A stretch of 64,000 nt of DNA from the NCBI RefSeq assembly GCF_014274465.1, contig NZ_CP060394.1, positions 3,472,001 through 3,536,000 of the forward strand. The letters run 5' to 3'. A program made the translations under genes and the position numbers. Source of the stretch: Alloacidobacterium dinghuense. Lineage in GTDB: Bacteria; Acidobacteriota; Terriglobia; Terriglobales; Acidobacteriaceae. Shown in pieces: positions 52,448 through 62,050 of this stretch; position 1 is the stretch's first letter; the number at the start of each line of letters is the position of its first letter. The notes under the pieces were generated by a model. The model did no database searches and had not been told where the DNA came from. It was given only the letters and a program-made list of their open reading frames with translations.

Positions 52448-53923
52448 ATGGCAGTGCAGTCGTTTTTCATAACCCTCATGCATAGACATTTACGGGAGAT
52501 TGCGACAACCTGCGTTTTTTCTTTGAGCGCCTTATGCGTCAACGCACAGAGCGCTCCAGCTTCTCCTGATAAACCATGGAATAATCCAGCCGCCGAGCAA
52601 AGCCTGAACAAACAGCTCTCGGCGCTCCCCGACACGAAATATACGCTCGACCCGTCCAAAGCCTACACTTTGGCCGAGCTGATCGATCTCGCCGAACAGC
52701 ACAACCCGGAAACGCGCGTGGCCTGGCAGCAGGCGAAGGCGAGGGCTTCGGCGCTCGGTATCGCACGCGGCGCCCTTTTTCCCACCCTGGCGGCAGTAGC
52801 CGTGGGCAACACAACGCGCACACAAATTCTTTTCAATTCAGCTTTCGTCCGACAAACCTACGGCGCATTTGAGCCGGAGCTTCATGTCGAATATCTAATT
52901 TTTGATTTCGGTGGCCGTAGCGGTGCAATCGACGCGGCAAAGGCGAATCTGCTGGCGTCCAACCTTACCTTCAACAATACGCATTTGAAAATCATCTTCC
53001 AGGTCACATCCGCCTACTATCGACTCTTGAATGCAATGGGCCAGATGGACGCGGCTGAGGCCAGTCTGAAAAATGCCCAAGCCGTCGAGGAGGACGCCCA
53101 GGATCGTCTGGATCACGGGCTAGCTACCAAGCCCGACGTGCTGGAGGCAACTGCCTCCAGGGCGCAAGCCGAGTACGATCTGCAGACCGTGACCGGGGCT
53201 CAAGAAATTGCCCATGGCGATCTGGCAACTGCAATGGGTCTACCACCGCAGACCATCTTCCACGTGCAGGACGTCAACGAGCTCAAAATGCCCAGCGAAC
53301 TCGCCGAATCCATCGATACGGCCATCGATCGTGCCTTTGAGCAACGGCCTGACCTCAAAGCCCAGTTGGCGCAACTGCGCGCCGCCAACGCAGCCATCAA
53401 GCAGGCCAAATCAAGATATTATCCATCTCTTCTCTTCAATGGGAACGGCGGCCTCACCCACGAGTATGGCCAGCAGGGTCAACTACCTTCGGCGTACGCC
53501 AGATCGGAAATTTGGGACGTCTCGCTCGGACTTCAGTGGACGCTCTTTGACGGCGGCCGACGTGAGCACGAGATCGCTCAGGCTAAGGCAGAAAGGTCAG
53601 CAACACTCGCGGAAATCAATTCACTTCGCGACCAAATCTCCGATGAAGTCTGGACAGCATATTCCAATGTAAAGACTGCGGAACGTCAGCAGCTAGCCGC
53701 CGCTGCGCTACTCGTCGCCTCGGATCAGTCGTACACCTCGGCGCGTGAGTCGTATGGTTATGGCGTCCGCAACCTGCTCGATGTCGTTGCGGCGCAAAAG
53801 GCCCTCGCACAGGCGCGAACAGAAGATGTCACCGCTCGCACGCAGCTTCTTTTGCAGGTTGCCGATCTCGCATTCCGGACGGGCGATCTTCTTGCAACGC
53901 CCCCGGCAAAGACAGGCCCATGA
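52448..53923 (+). CDS. TolC-family outer-membrane efflux protein (MdtP-like)
   Basis: The 491-residue product has a signal region (about 1-34; an ATG at 52478 is an alternative start) and two OEP repeats with long coiled-coil helices: YTLAELIDLAEQHNPETRVAWQQAKARA, DRLDHGLATKPDVLEATASRAQAEYDLQ, then ISDEVWTAYSNVKTAERQQLAAAALLVASDQ and YGYGVRNLLDVVAAQKALAQAR. It forms a trimeric outer-membrane exit duct. It opens an operon with a YtcA lipoprotein, a membrane fusion protein and an FUSC pump, the same set as E. coli ytcA-mdtNOP in a different order. Confidence 0.92.
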   Translation: MAVQSFFITLMHRHLREIATTCVFSLSALCVNAQSAPASPDKPWNNPAAEQSLNKQLSALPDTKYTLDPSKAYTLAELIDLAEQHNPETRVAWQQAKARASALGIARGALFPTLAAVAVGNTTRTQILFNSAFVRQTYGAFEPELHVEYLIFDFGGRSGAIDAAKANLLASNLTFNNTHLKIIFQVTSAYYRLLNAMGQMDAAEASLKNAQAVEEDAQDRLDHGLATKPDVLEATASRAQAEYDLQTVTGAQEIAHGDLATAMGLPPQTIFHVQDVNELKMPSELAESIDTAIDRAFEQRPDLKAQLAQLRAANAAIKQAKSRYYPSLLFNGNGGLTHEYGQQGQLPSAYARSEIWDVSLGLQWTLFDGGRREHEIAQAKAERSATLAEINSLRDQISDEVWTAYSNVKTAERQQLAAAALLVASDQSYTSARESYGYGVRNLLDVVAAQKALAQARTEDVTARTQLLLQVADLAFRTGDLLATPPAKTGP

Positions 53924-53951
53924 TGAAAAGAGTTGGGATGGAGAAGACAAA

Positions 53952-54248
53952 ATGAGGAAGAGAGGAAGCCACCCTCTGCCTTTGACTCAGGGAAATATCA
54001 CGGTGATTTCAGCATTGGTTCCGCTGACTTTACTCAGCGGCTGCCAGCGCGCGCCCACATTCAGCATTCTAGGCTCGTTTTTTCCGGCGTGGCTCTTCTG
54101 CATCATTGCGGGCATTCTGCTGGCGTGGGGCGCCCACTGGTTCTTCACGCGCATTGAGATCGACAAGCATATCCAGCCCGCGATCCTCGTGTACCCCTGT
54201 GTGGCTGCATTTTTTGCCTTCACCCTTTGGCTGGTCATTTTCAGTTAA
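53952..54248 (+). CDS. YtcA-family lipoprotein
   Basis: The 98-residue protein has a lipobox LLSGC (Cys31) followed by two transmembrane helices (about 44-64 and 77-96) with a basic loop. YtcA proteins have this shape and are encoded beside mdtNOP-like efflux genes. Length and position agree. It probably assembles with the HlyD- and FUSC-type partners in the inner membrane, but its biochemical role is not known. The gene starts 28 bp after the TolC stop and ends 11 bp before the next start. Confidence 0.85.
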   Translation: MRKRGSHPLPLTQGNITVISALVPLTLLSGCQRAPTFSILGSFFPAWLFCIIAGILLAWGAHWFFTRIEIDKHIQPAILVYPCVAAFFAFTLWLVIFS

Positions 54249-54259
54249 ATAGAGGACCT

Positions 54260-55486
54260 ATGTCGCCTATTGAATCGGAAGAGAGTCGCCGCCGCCTTGG
54301 ACGAATCATCAGCATCGGATCCATTCTGTGCGCGGCCATTACCGGCCTGCTCGTGATTCACGCAACAACGATAAACCCGCGCACAGATGACGCCGAAGTC
54401 TTCGCCAACTTCATCGGAGTCGCGCCTATCGTCAGCGGTCCGATCGTGAAGCTGAATGTGGTTGACAACCAGTTAGTGAAGCAGGGTGACCTTATCTTCG
54501 ACATCGATGAGCGCCCTTACGCATACGCTCTGGAGCAGGCCAAGTCACAGCGGGCGTCGCTCGAAGGCGAGATCGTCGATCAAGGCCGCACCATCGCCTC
54601 GCTCGGCAGCGCCGTTGACGTGGCAAAGGCGAGCAGCAAAAGCGCGGACGCAAACGTCGCTCGCGCTGCCGCTGCCGTGGACGAGGCGAAAGCGGACGTG
54701 ATCAACGCGAAGGCTGCTGTGGATCGCGCGGATGCTGAGACCGCGTATGCCACCAACAACTTGCATCGCATTCAGCCTCTTCTCGCCAAACAATTCGTCA
54801 CTGTGGATCAGATCGACCAGGCGCAAACGTTGCAGACGACGCGCCAACAGGCGTCAGCACAGGCGCGCTCTCAACTCGCTCTTGCTCAGGCGAGTCTCGA
54901 TTCTGCACAGGCGCAATACAAGCAGGCTGAGGCGCAACTCGAACAAAGCCACCAGCAGATACAACAGGCCACCCATGCAGTCACAACGCTCGAACCTTTA
55001 ACCGCACAGCGTTCCGGACGCAGCGCCTCCATCGACCTTGCGCAGTACAACTTCGACAACTGCCGGTACATTGCTCCCTTCGATGGCCGTGTCACTAACC
55101 TCACCATTTCCGAAGGGGCCTATGCGCACACAGGCCAGGAAATTTTCACGCTTATCGATTCGCGAGTCTGGTGGGCAGTAGCCAATTTCCGGGAAACGCA
55201 GCTTCGCCATATCCATCCCGGCATGAAAGCCGATGTCTATGTTTTGTCGCGTCCGAATATCCGCTTCCATGGCATCGTGGATAGCGTCGGCTTCGGCGTA
55301 ACGCCTGACGCGGACGTTGTCGGCAAATTCACGCAGGGGCTTCCCGACGTGCAGCGCACCCTTAACTGGGTACACTTGGCATCGCGATTCCCTGTCCGCG
55401 TCCGTATCGAAGAGCATCCATCCGATCTGTTTCGCCTCAGCGAGTCAGCCGTCGTGGTGATTCGCGGTGATTCCGAGCGGAAATAA
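54260..55486 (+). CDS. HlyD-type membrane fusion protein (MdtN/AaeA-like)
   Basis: Start ATG at 54260 has AGAGG upstream; 408 residues. One N-terminal helix (about 15-35), a lipoyl half-motif (VAPIVSGPIVKLNVVDNQLVKQGDLIFDIDERPY), a long alanine-rich coiled-coil hairpin (about 90-260), and then the second half (APFDGRVTNLTISEGAYAHTGQEIFTLID). It bridges the FUSC pump in the inner membrane and the TolC duct. The next gene starts two bases after its stop. Confidence 0.93.
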   Translation: MSPIESEESRRRLGRIISIGSILCAAITGLLVIHATTINPRTDDAEVFANFIGVAPIVSGPIVKLNVVDNQLVKQGDLIFDIDERPYAYALEQAKSQRASLEGEIVDQGRTIASLGSAVDVAKASSKSADANVARAAAAVDEAKADVINAKAAVDRADAETAYATNNLHRIQPLLAKQFVTVDQIDQAQTLQTTRQQASAQARSQLALAQASLDSAQAQYKQAEAQLEQSHQQIQQATHAVTTLEPLTAQRSGRSASIDLAQYNFDNCRYIAPFDGRVTNLTISEGAYAHTGQEIFTLIDSRVWWAVANFRETQLRHIHPGMKADVYVLSRPNIRFHGIVDSVGFGVTPDADVVGKFTQGLPDVQRTLNWVHLASRFPVRVRIEEHPSDLFRLSESAVVVIRGDSERK

Positions 55487-55488
55487 GT

Positions 55489-57633
55489 ATGGCCACCGCG
55501 GCAACCATCTCGTCCGTGGAAAACCGCGGCGGGTTCATTTCCTGGTTTTGGGAATTCCTCAAAGGAGAACTCACCCCCTATCCAGGCCGGGGCATCATGG
55601 TCGCCCGCATCGTACTTGCGGCGACCATCACCATGATCCTCACCATGACCTTCCGCATTCCCGGCGGTGCGCTCGGTGCCATCATCGCGTTTCTCATCTC
55701 GCGCGAAAATTTCGCTGCCACAACGAAATTCACGGTATCGATCGCAACCGTTGTGCTTATGGCGACCATCTTCGTTCCGGTCGGAGGCACAATGTTCGCC
55801 TCGGTGCCTATCACCCATTTTTTCTGGGAATGTTTCAGCATCTTCCTGATTTTCTTTCTCCTGCGGTCCCTTGCCAATTTCGCTGTGGCAACCATCCTTG
55901 GCGTGATTGGCACTTCGGCTGTTGCGCTCTGGTATCTGCCCGGACCTGCCGAGTACAATGTCGAGCAAACGTTGTGGCAGGTTCTGTCTCCAGCCATCGG
56001 AGCGGCTGTGACGCTTGTAGTCGAGGCCGTCTTCCACGCATTTCAAAAGCAGGACCAGATCACGATCGGTTTGGATGCGCGTCTCAAGGCGGTGGAAGAC
56101 CTGCTTACCTGTTACTCCATAGGCACGCCAATACCCAAAGAAACCGCAGCCAGACTCACTCAGTTCGCCACGATCGGCATCGGGACTATCCGCCGTTTTC
56201 TCGCTCGTTCACGCTATACGCAACTCTATCGCGCACAGATGGACGCCGTGATTTCGCTGGTAGGCCGATCGCAGGACTTCGCTGCCGCCATGGCTCAAGC
56301 ACAACCATACGTCTCTCCCGCCGACAGCCAGCTCGCGGCAAAGCTTGCAAAAGAGATCGCGGAAGTTCGCCAATTCCTCAAAACGGGGCAACAACCGCCC
56401 ATGCTCGAGACGACAGGGACGCCCTCAAATGCTTCCTTACTGCGGGAACTGGAGGGGATGGTCGCCCTCCTGCCGCGCGTCATTCAAGGCTCGGCATCTC
56501 TGGAAGCTTTCCAGGCTCTCTCACACGAACCGGAACAGCCCGAGAGCGGGTTCCTCCTGCCCGATGCATTCATCAATCCCGACCATCTTCGCTTTGCGCT
56601 CGGCGGCTGCCTCGCGGGAACTCTATGCTATGTCGTATGTGACGGGCTCGCTTGGCGAGGACCGCTGGCTACATCCCTCCTAACCTGTGTACTCACGGCG
56701 CTTTCAACCATCGGGGCCTCGCGGCAAAAGCAGGTATTGCGCGTTGCCGGAACTGTGATCGGCGGATTCATCTTCGGTCTCGGCGCCCAGATCTTTATCC
56801 TGCCCAATATCGACTCAATTACTGCATTCACCCTGCTCTTCGTGGCTGTTTCAACAGTCGCCGCCTGGGTAGGAACTGCAAGCTCGCGCCTCTCCTATTG
56901 CGGACTCCAGATTGCGGTCTCCTTTTATTTCATCCACCTGAATGACTTCACCTTTCAAACATCACTCACAATTGGCCGCGACCGCACCGTCGGCGTGCTT
57001 CTGGGTATCGCGATGATGTGGCTGGCCTTCGAACGGCTGCAGCCAACAACTGCTACCGATGAGATGTTGAGGATTTTCACCAGGAACCTCCGATCGCTAG
57101 CTGAATTGGCCGTCTACACTCTTCGTCCGCACGATGCCGATTCGATTGTCGGCGTCCGTCGGCTGCGCAACAAAATCTTTAGCAATTTTGCTGCCGTCAA
57201 CTCTCAAGCAGACGCTGTTCCCTTTGAGTTGGGCGCGCTTCGTATGAAGCACATGGCCGCGCGGGATCGAGTACGTCTCTGGCAGGCCCAGTTGCGCACC
57301 GCGTACGTCCTGCAACTTGCGCTATTGCAATACCGCGTCTTTGGCGCGACTGAAAGACTGTCGGCGCAGGCTGAAGCGCTCTTACGAGATTTTGATCAGT
57401 CGTGCTCGCAGACACTGAACGATATGGCCGCCTATCTCGAAGCGGAGAGGACAGGAGGCGTTACGGCCCTCCTGAGTATCCGGATTCCCACACTCCCGCC
57501 TGCACTGACAAGCGCGGCAGACGCGAATGACCTTCTACCTGCCAATCTGCTGCCACTCGCCCATGAGCTGATGAAAATACTTAAGCGAGTACGCGAACAG
57601 ATTCTTGCGACGCCTCTATTCGCAATTCAATGA
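55489..57633 (+). CDS. FUSC-family transporter (MdtO/AaeB-like)
   Basis: The 714-residue protein has two blocks of about five to six helices (about 38-185 and 370-520) separated by a large cytosolic domain, the standard FUSC layout. The second block includes WRGPLATSLLTCVLTALSTIGASRQKQ, which is the conserved FUSC signature. AaeB and MdtO homologues export aromatic carboxylates or sulfonamides. With tannase- and HPPD-type enzymes in the same region, export of phenolic acids would make sense, but that is an inference. Confidence 0.9.
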   Translation: MATAATISSVENRGGFISWFWEFLKGELTPYPGRGIMVARIVLAATITMILTMTFRIPGGALGAIIAFLISRENFAATTKFTVSIATVVLMATIFVPVGGTMFASVPITHFFWECFSIFLIFFLLRSLANFAVATILGVIGTSAVALWYLPGPAEYNVEQTLWQVLSPAIGAAVTLVVEAVFHAFQKQDQITIGLDARLKAVEDLLTCYSIGTPIPKETAARLTQFATIGIGTIRRFLARSRYTQLYRAQMDAVISLVGRSQDFAAAMAQAQPYVSPADSQLAAKLAKEIAEVRQFLKTGQQPPMLETTGTPSNASLLRELEGMVALLPRVIQGSASLEAFQALSHEPEQPESGFLLPDAFINPDHLRFALGGCLAGTLCYVVCDGLAWRGPLATSLLTCVLTALSTIGASRQKQVLRVAGTVIGGFIFGLGAQIFILPNIDSITAFTLLFVAVSTVAAWVGTASSRLSYCGLQIAVSFYFIHLNDFTFQTSLTIGRDRTVGVLLGIAMMWLAFERLQPTTATDEMLRIFTRNLRSLAELAVYTLRPHDADSIVGVRRLRNKIFSNFAAVNSQADAVPFELGALRMKHMAARDRVRLWQAQLRTAYVLQLALLQYRVFGATERLSAQAEALLRDFDQSCSQTLNDMAAYLEAERTGGVTALLSIRIPTLPPALTSAADANDLLPANLLPLAHELMKILKRVREQILATPLFAIQ

Positions 57634-57775
57634 GCTTCGACAGCAGCTGGACGCCTACCTCGGGTGCCTACGTTGGGCCTAACGACGGGCGGCAGTAAAG
57701 CGCAATCAAAGTAGCCAGCGTTTGAGGTATTCTTCGCAAGCTTCCAAAGTCCAGATGCGTGGGATGCTCTACACT

Positions 57776-59116
57776 ATGTCGATGAATCGCCGTGATCTAT
57801 TGAAGTCCATCGGAGGCGCAGGTCTGCTCAGCCTGGCAGCGCCTGTTGTTCGAGCGCAGGAGCAGTTGGCAAAGGCTACACGAGCCATGCCCTCGCCACG
57901 TATCAAAGACATCAGCGTCATCGAGTGCGCACCCGCTGGAGTACGGCTGACGGTGGTGAAGATCACGACTGACCAGGATGGCCTGTACGGGTACGGCTGC
58001 GCGACATTTACGCAACGGGCCGAACTGGTGAAGCCTGCGGTGGAGCGGTATCTGAAGCCGTTTCTATTGGGCAAGACAACGGACCGGATCGAGGACATCT
58101 GGCAGAGCTGCTATGACAGCTCGTACTGGAAAAACGGACCGGTGCTCAACAATGCTTTGAGCGGGATCGACCAGGCGTTGTGGGACATCAAAGGCCGCCA
58201 GGCGGGAATGCCGGTGTACCAGCTGGCAGGAGGCAAATGTCGCGAGGCTGTCGACTGCTACGCCCACGCGGACGGCCCGGAATTCGCAGATGTAGTCGAA
58301 TCAGCCAAGAAACTCATGGCACAGGGCTTCCGCAACGTCCGGGTACAGGTTGGGTTGCCCGGAATGGCAGGCTATGGTTCGGCGCACGGGAGTGCTCCGC
58401 CGCTGAAGGCGCTCCATAACAAACCCTTGTTCGAGCCTGCCTATCAGATGCGCCGCGCGCTGAAGCTGCTGGAAGTCTGCAGGACGGATTTGGGAGAGGA
58501 GGTGGAGCTACTGCATGATATGCATGAGCGGCTGACTCCCAACCAGGCGGTGCAGTTCTGCAAAGAAGCGGAGAAGTTCCGGATGTTCTTCCTGGAGGAC
58601 CCGCTTTCCCCGGAGGACAATGAGTACTTCCACCAAATACGCTCGCAGTGCGCTACTCCGATTGCAATGGGCGAGCTTTTCAACAACCCTCATGAATGGC
58701 AGCCGCTGATCGAGCAGAGACTGATCGACTACATCCGGGTGCATGTGTCGCAGGCAGGAGGGTTTACGCCCGCGCGAAAGATTGCGATCCTGGCCGAGCA
58801 GTATGGCGTGAAAACCGCATGGCACGGACCGGGGGACGTTTCGCCGGTGGGCCACATGGCGAATATCACGCTGGATATCGTGAGCTATAACTTCGGCATC
58901 CAGGAGTACACACCCTTCAACCCGGAAACGCAGGAGATCTTCCAAGGATGCCCCGAGATGAAGGACGGCTACTTCTGGGTGAATGAGAAGCCGGGATGGG
59001 GCATCGAAATCGATGAGAAAGCAGCGGCGAAGTATTCATTTGTCGACGGCCCGAACCATCTGAATGGCGGGTGGGGCGAAATCCGGAAGAGGGATGGGAC
59101 AGTGATCAAGCAATAG
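57776..59116 (+). CDS. Enolase-superfamily dehydratase (D-mannonate dehydratase-like) with Tat-like signal
   Basis: The open frame begins at 57722, but a signal with twin arginine (MNRRDLLKSIGGAGLLSLAAPVVRAQ) starts at 57776/57782. The enzyme core is of the ManD/RspA group: ELLHDMHERLTPNQAVQFC, FFLEDPLSPEDNEYF, IAMGELFNNPHEW, VSQAGGFTPARKIA and AWHGPGDVSPVGHMAN. Asp, Glu and Glu bind Mg2+. ManD-type enzymes dehydrate sugar acids. Export through Tat of a sugar-acid dehydratase is unusual; related exported members occur in Acidobacteria and Planctomycetes. Substrate unknown. Confidence 0.85.
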   Translation: MSMNRRDLLKSIGGAGLLSLAAPVVRAQEQLAKATRAMPSPRIKDISVIECAPAGVRLTVVKITTDQDGLYGYGCATFTQRAELVKPAVERYLKPFLLGKTTDRIEDIWQSCYDSSYWKNGPVLNNALSGIDQALWDIKGRQAGMPVYQLAGGKCREAVDCYAHADGPEFADVVESAKKLMAQGFRNVRVQVGLPGMAGYGSAHGSAPPLKALHNKPLFEPAYQMRRALKLLEVCRTDLGEEVELLHDMHERLTPNQAVQFCKEAEKFRMFFLEDPLSPEDNEYFHQIRSQCATPIAMGELFNNPHEWQPLIEQRLIDYIRVHVSQAGGFTPARKIAILAEQYGVKTAWHGPGDVSPVGHMANITLDIVSYNFGIQEYTPFNPETQEIFQGCPEMKDGYFWVNEKPGWGIEIDEKAAAKYSFVDGPNHLNGGWGEIRKRDGTVIKQ

Positions 59117-59135
59117 CTATCGTGGAAGACTGAAT

Positions 59136-59158
59136 CGGGTGAAGGAAGCATTCACCCG
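59136..59158 (+). terminator. Hairpin after the dehydratase gene
   Basis: A perfect eight-base stem (CGGGTGAA / TTCACCCG) with a seven-base loop lies 20 bp after the stop. No T-run follows, so termination would depend on other factors. The remaining 180 bp to the next feature show nothing recognisable. Confidence 0.45.
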
Positions 59159-59337
59159 CCCCTGGAAGCCCTGCGTGGACTCTTTAATATGAAGTATTGC
59201 GGATGCCTTTCATGCGCATAGCCTCTCTCGTTTCCGAGGTGCCCACTCATCTCACTTTTGAGTAACTTCGTCTTACCAGAACCGGTGGCAGACAGCTCTC
59301 GGACTGAGCGACCCACCGACTACCAGAAGTCGGCCAG

Positions 59338-60538
59338 TTACCTGCGCGTGATCTCCTCCTTCACCACTGCGCCACCCTTCATCACGAATTGGACATGTTC
59401 CAACACCTCAACGTGCTGCAGCGGATCATCGCTGACTGCGATCAGGTCCGCGTAGTGACCGGGCGTTAGGGAGCCGACGTCGTTGGAGCGGCTGATGAGG
59501 TCCGCGGCGTTCCATGTGGCTGCTTGGATTGCCTGGGCGGGCGTCATCCCGTACATCACCATGTAGTGAAACTGCTTCGCGTTGTCGCCGTGCGGATAGA
59601 CTCCGGCGTCGGTACCAAAGGCCATTTTGACGCCAGCCTGGAAGGCCTTCTGAAAGTTCTCCCGTTGCAACTTTCCGAGGGTGCGCTCTTTGTCGACGAA
59701 CTCCTGCGGAATACCAAAGTCTTTGGCCTTGCCGAGAATATAGTCGTCGTCGTAGATGTCCATGACGAAGTAAGTTTCGTGGGCTTTCGCCATCTGGATA
59801 CCCTCGTCGTCGACGAGCGAGGCGTGTTCGATCGAGTCAATGCCCGCCTGAATGGCCCACTTGATGCTCTGCGTGCCGTGGGCATGGGCGGCAATTTTAC
59901 GGCCGACTTGGTGAGCTGTTTCCGCGGCCATCTTGAGTTCTTCGTATGTATATTGCGGCCCACCTGGCTGATCGCCCTTGCTGAGAACTCCCCCAGAGGC
60001 GAGGATTTTGATCACGTCGACGCCGTACTTCACCTGAGCGCGGACGGTCTCGCGCACCTGCTCCGGGCCATCGGCAATCTGGAAGTCGCGTTGCTCGGGA
60101 AACATCATTACCCGAGTCTGCGGCGAGTAGTTGTTGAGGTCTCCATGTCCGCCAGTGATGGAAATCCCCGGCCCCGAGGCGACGATGCGCGGCCCCGGGA
60201 TGAAGCCCGCATTGACGTTGTTGCGCAGATCTACGGCTAGAAATGGCCGTGAACCGACATCACGAACAGAGGTAAATCCGGCGTCCAGCGTCCTCTTCGC
60301 GTTGACCACGCCCGCGATGGCGGAATCGAACGGAGTGTCTTTGAATCGCGAATCCTCCAGCCTCGGGCGACTTGATGCGTTCGCCCTCAATCACCAGTAC
60401 TGTGTTTGAGCGATACGCGCCGCTCTGGCTTTCGAAGAGGTTGCCCGCTTTGACATAAGTGGTCTTCACCGTCTGGCCAAAGGCGGGGACCGCGATCAGG
60501 AACAAGAGACAAATTTGAAGCAGAGAGGACTTTCGCAT
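59338..60538 (-). pseudogene. Amidohydrolase with internal deletion and frameshift (HxH motif lost)
   Basis: An N-terminal frame from the ATG at 60538 encodes a signal peptide and TVLVIEGERIKS, the small beta domain of amidohydrolases. It should continue into VLPGLIDxHTH, but the DNA jumps in another frame to SRFKDTPFDSAIAGVVNAKRTLDAGFTSVRDVG. About 40-60 residues, including the metal-binding HxH, are missing. The rest is intact to 59338: VIKILASGG (Lys), HAHG and EHAS (His), FGTDAG (Asp). The relatives are imidazolonepropionase- or prolidase-like dipeptidases. Without HxH the enzyme cannot be active as such. A programmed or assembly explanation is less likely because bases are missing rather than one indel. 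Confidence 0.82.
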
Positions 60539-60634
60539 AGTGGTCTTCACTCGGTTTGAAACGGGAATTGAGTCCAGCCGCTGATGCCACAAAATATCAC
60601 GGCCACAGCAATCGAGGCTCAGTTTCGCAAAGTT

Positions 60635-61959
60635 CTAGTTGGAAGTATCTCTCAATATCTCTTCAGCGCACAGCGCCAGACCCCGTGCAACTGAAGTAAA
60701 CTCATTGCCGCTTCGAATACGATCCTCCCCGAACCGCGTCGCGAAGACTTGGCGAACGATAGGGACGAACGAACTTCCGCCGGTGAGAAAAACGCGGTCC
60801 ACTTCACGAGGGCCGATGCCGGAAGCCTTCAAGAGCGAATCAATGCAGTGCTCGATTGCCCGCAGTTCTTCTTCGATCCACTTTTCAAAGTCATCGCGGC
60901 TGACAGAAATGCGCAGATCCATGCTGCCGTCACGGAAATGAAACTCCGCAGAGTGGGATCGCGAAAGTTCGAACTTCACCCGCTGAACTGCCTGGTGAAG
61001 CTGATAGCCGGGATCTTCCTCGATGAGGATGATGAGAGCTTCAATCTTCTCGGGCTCAAGAGCGCGCCTGTGTGCGCTCTTCAATATCTCCGTTACGTTG
61101 CGGGTGCGTAGAAACGAGAGGTAATGCCAGCGTTCGAGATTGGCGTAAATCCAGGCTGGGACGGCAGGAAGTATCTTGTTCAGCGAGCGTGCGTGGGAAT
61201 CCGACCCAAGAGCGGGCGAGACCAACTTGCGAATAATCCGAGCGTCGAAGGCGTCGCCAGCAAGCCCCACGCCGCTGTTGCCCAGCAGATCTCGTGCTGT
61301 GCGTCCACGTCTGCGCACGCCGGGACCAACCTGAAGCAGAGAGAAATCGCTCGTACCCCCGCCAAAGTCGCCGATAAGGATCAGTTCGTCATGATCAAGC
61401 GTGGATTCGTAAGAGTAAGGTGCGGCGACCCGCTCCATTTCAAAATCAACATTCTCGAAGCCGGCAATCTTAAAGGCCTCACGCAGCCGGGTCACAGCGT
61501 AGGCATCATCTTCTTCCGTCTCTGCACCGACGAAGCGCACCGGCCGTCCCACCATGGCATAACGAATAGGTATCCCGAATTTCTGCTCCGCGTGTTTGCG
61601 CAATCGGAGAGCATCCGGGAGACCAGTTCTTCAAGTAGCGCCGACCGAATACCTCTGTGCCGGTGAGTGTCTTGCTTGAGAGATGGGATTTGAGGGACTG
61701 AATAAGTCGGCCCTTGTCGTCAGCCTCAAGATAGTGCTCAACAACTGCTGGTCCGGTCCACGACTGCGTGTGCTGCAGCTCACCAGTTTTCTTTTTCCGT
61801 TCGAGGTAGAGAACGGAGCGGAATGACGAAGTTTCCGCGCCGCGAACAGGAAACGAGGCTAGTTGTACCTGCGAATTTCCCGTTGCCAGCGCCACTGAAC
61901 TATATGGTCGTGCCAAAATCAATGCCTAAAGCAGGGATCGGATGTTGTCTTTTCTGCAT
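60635..61959 (-). pseudogene. Hsp70-family (YegD-like) gene with three frameshifts
   Basis: From ATG 61959 the frame reads GIDFGTT, the Hsp70 phosphate-1 motif, then hits a TAG. Homology continues in another frame as SSVALATGNSQVQL (one base too many) through GTEVFGRRYL, after which two one-base losses near 61640 and 61610 move it through LEELVSRML into the frame RKHAEQKFGIPIRYAMVGRPVRF. The rest is intact to 60635 with GDFGGGTSDFSLLQ, EKIEALIILIEEDPGYQLHQAV and VFLTGGSSFVPIVRQVF. The restored length, about 440 residues, fits YegD-type Hsp70s without a substrate-binding domain. It may be a real pseudogene or suffer from sequencing errors. Confidence 0.8.
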
Positions 61960-62050
61960 TTACCCTATTATTTCTCAGCTCCTGCAAGCCAATCGATGGA
62001 TGCACCGCCTGACTTCTCTCGATACCATGGGTTGAAAGGTGAAGAAGCCG

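Noticed and set aside
55467-56642. Plus-strand open frame of 391 codons rich in His and Arg
   Set aside because: It overlaps the FUSC gene in another frame; the FUSC frame has the expected helices and signature.
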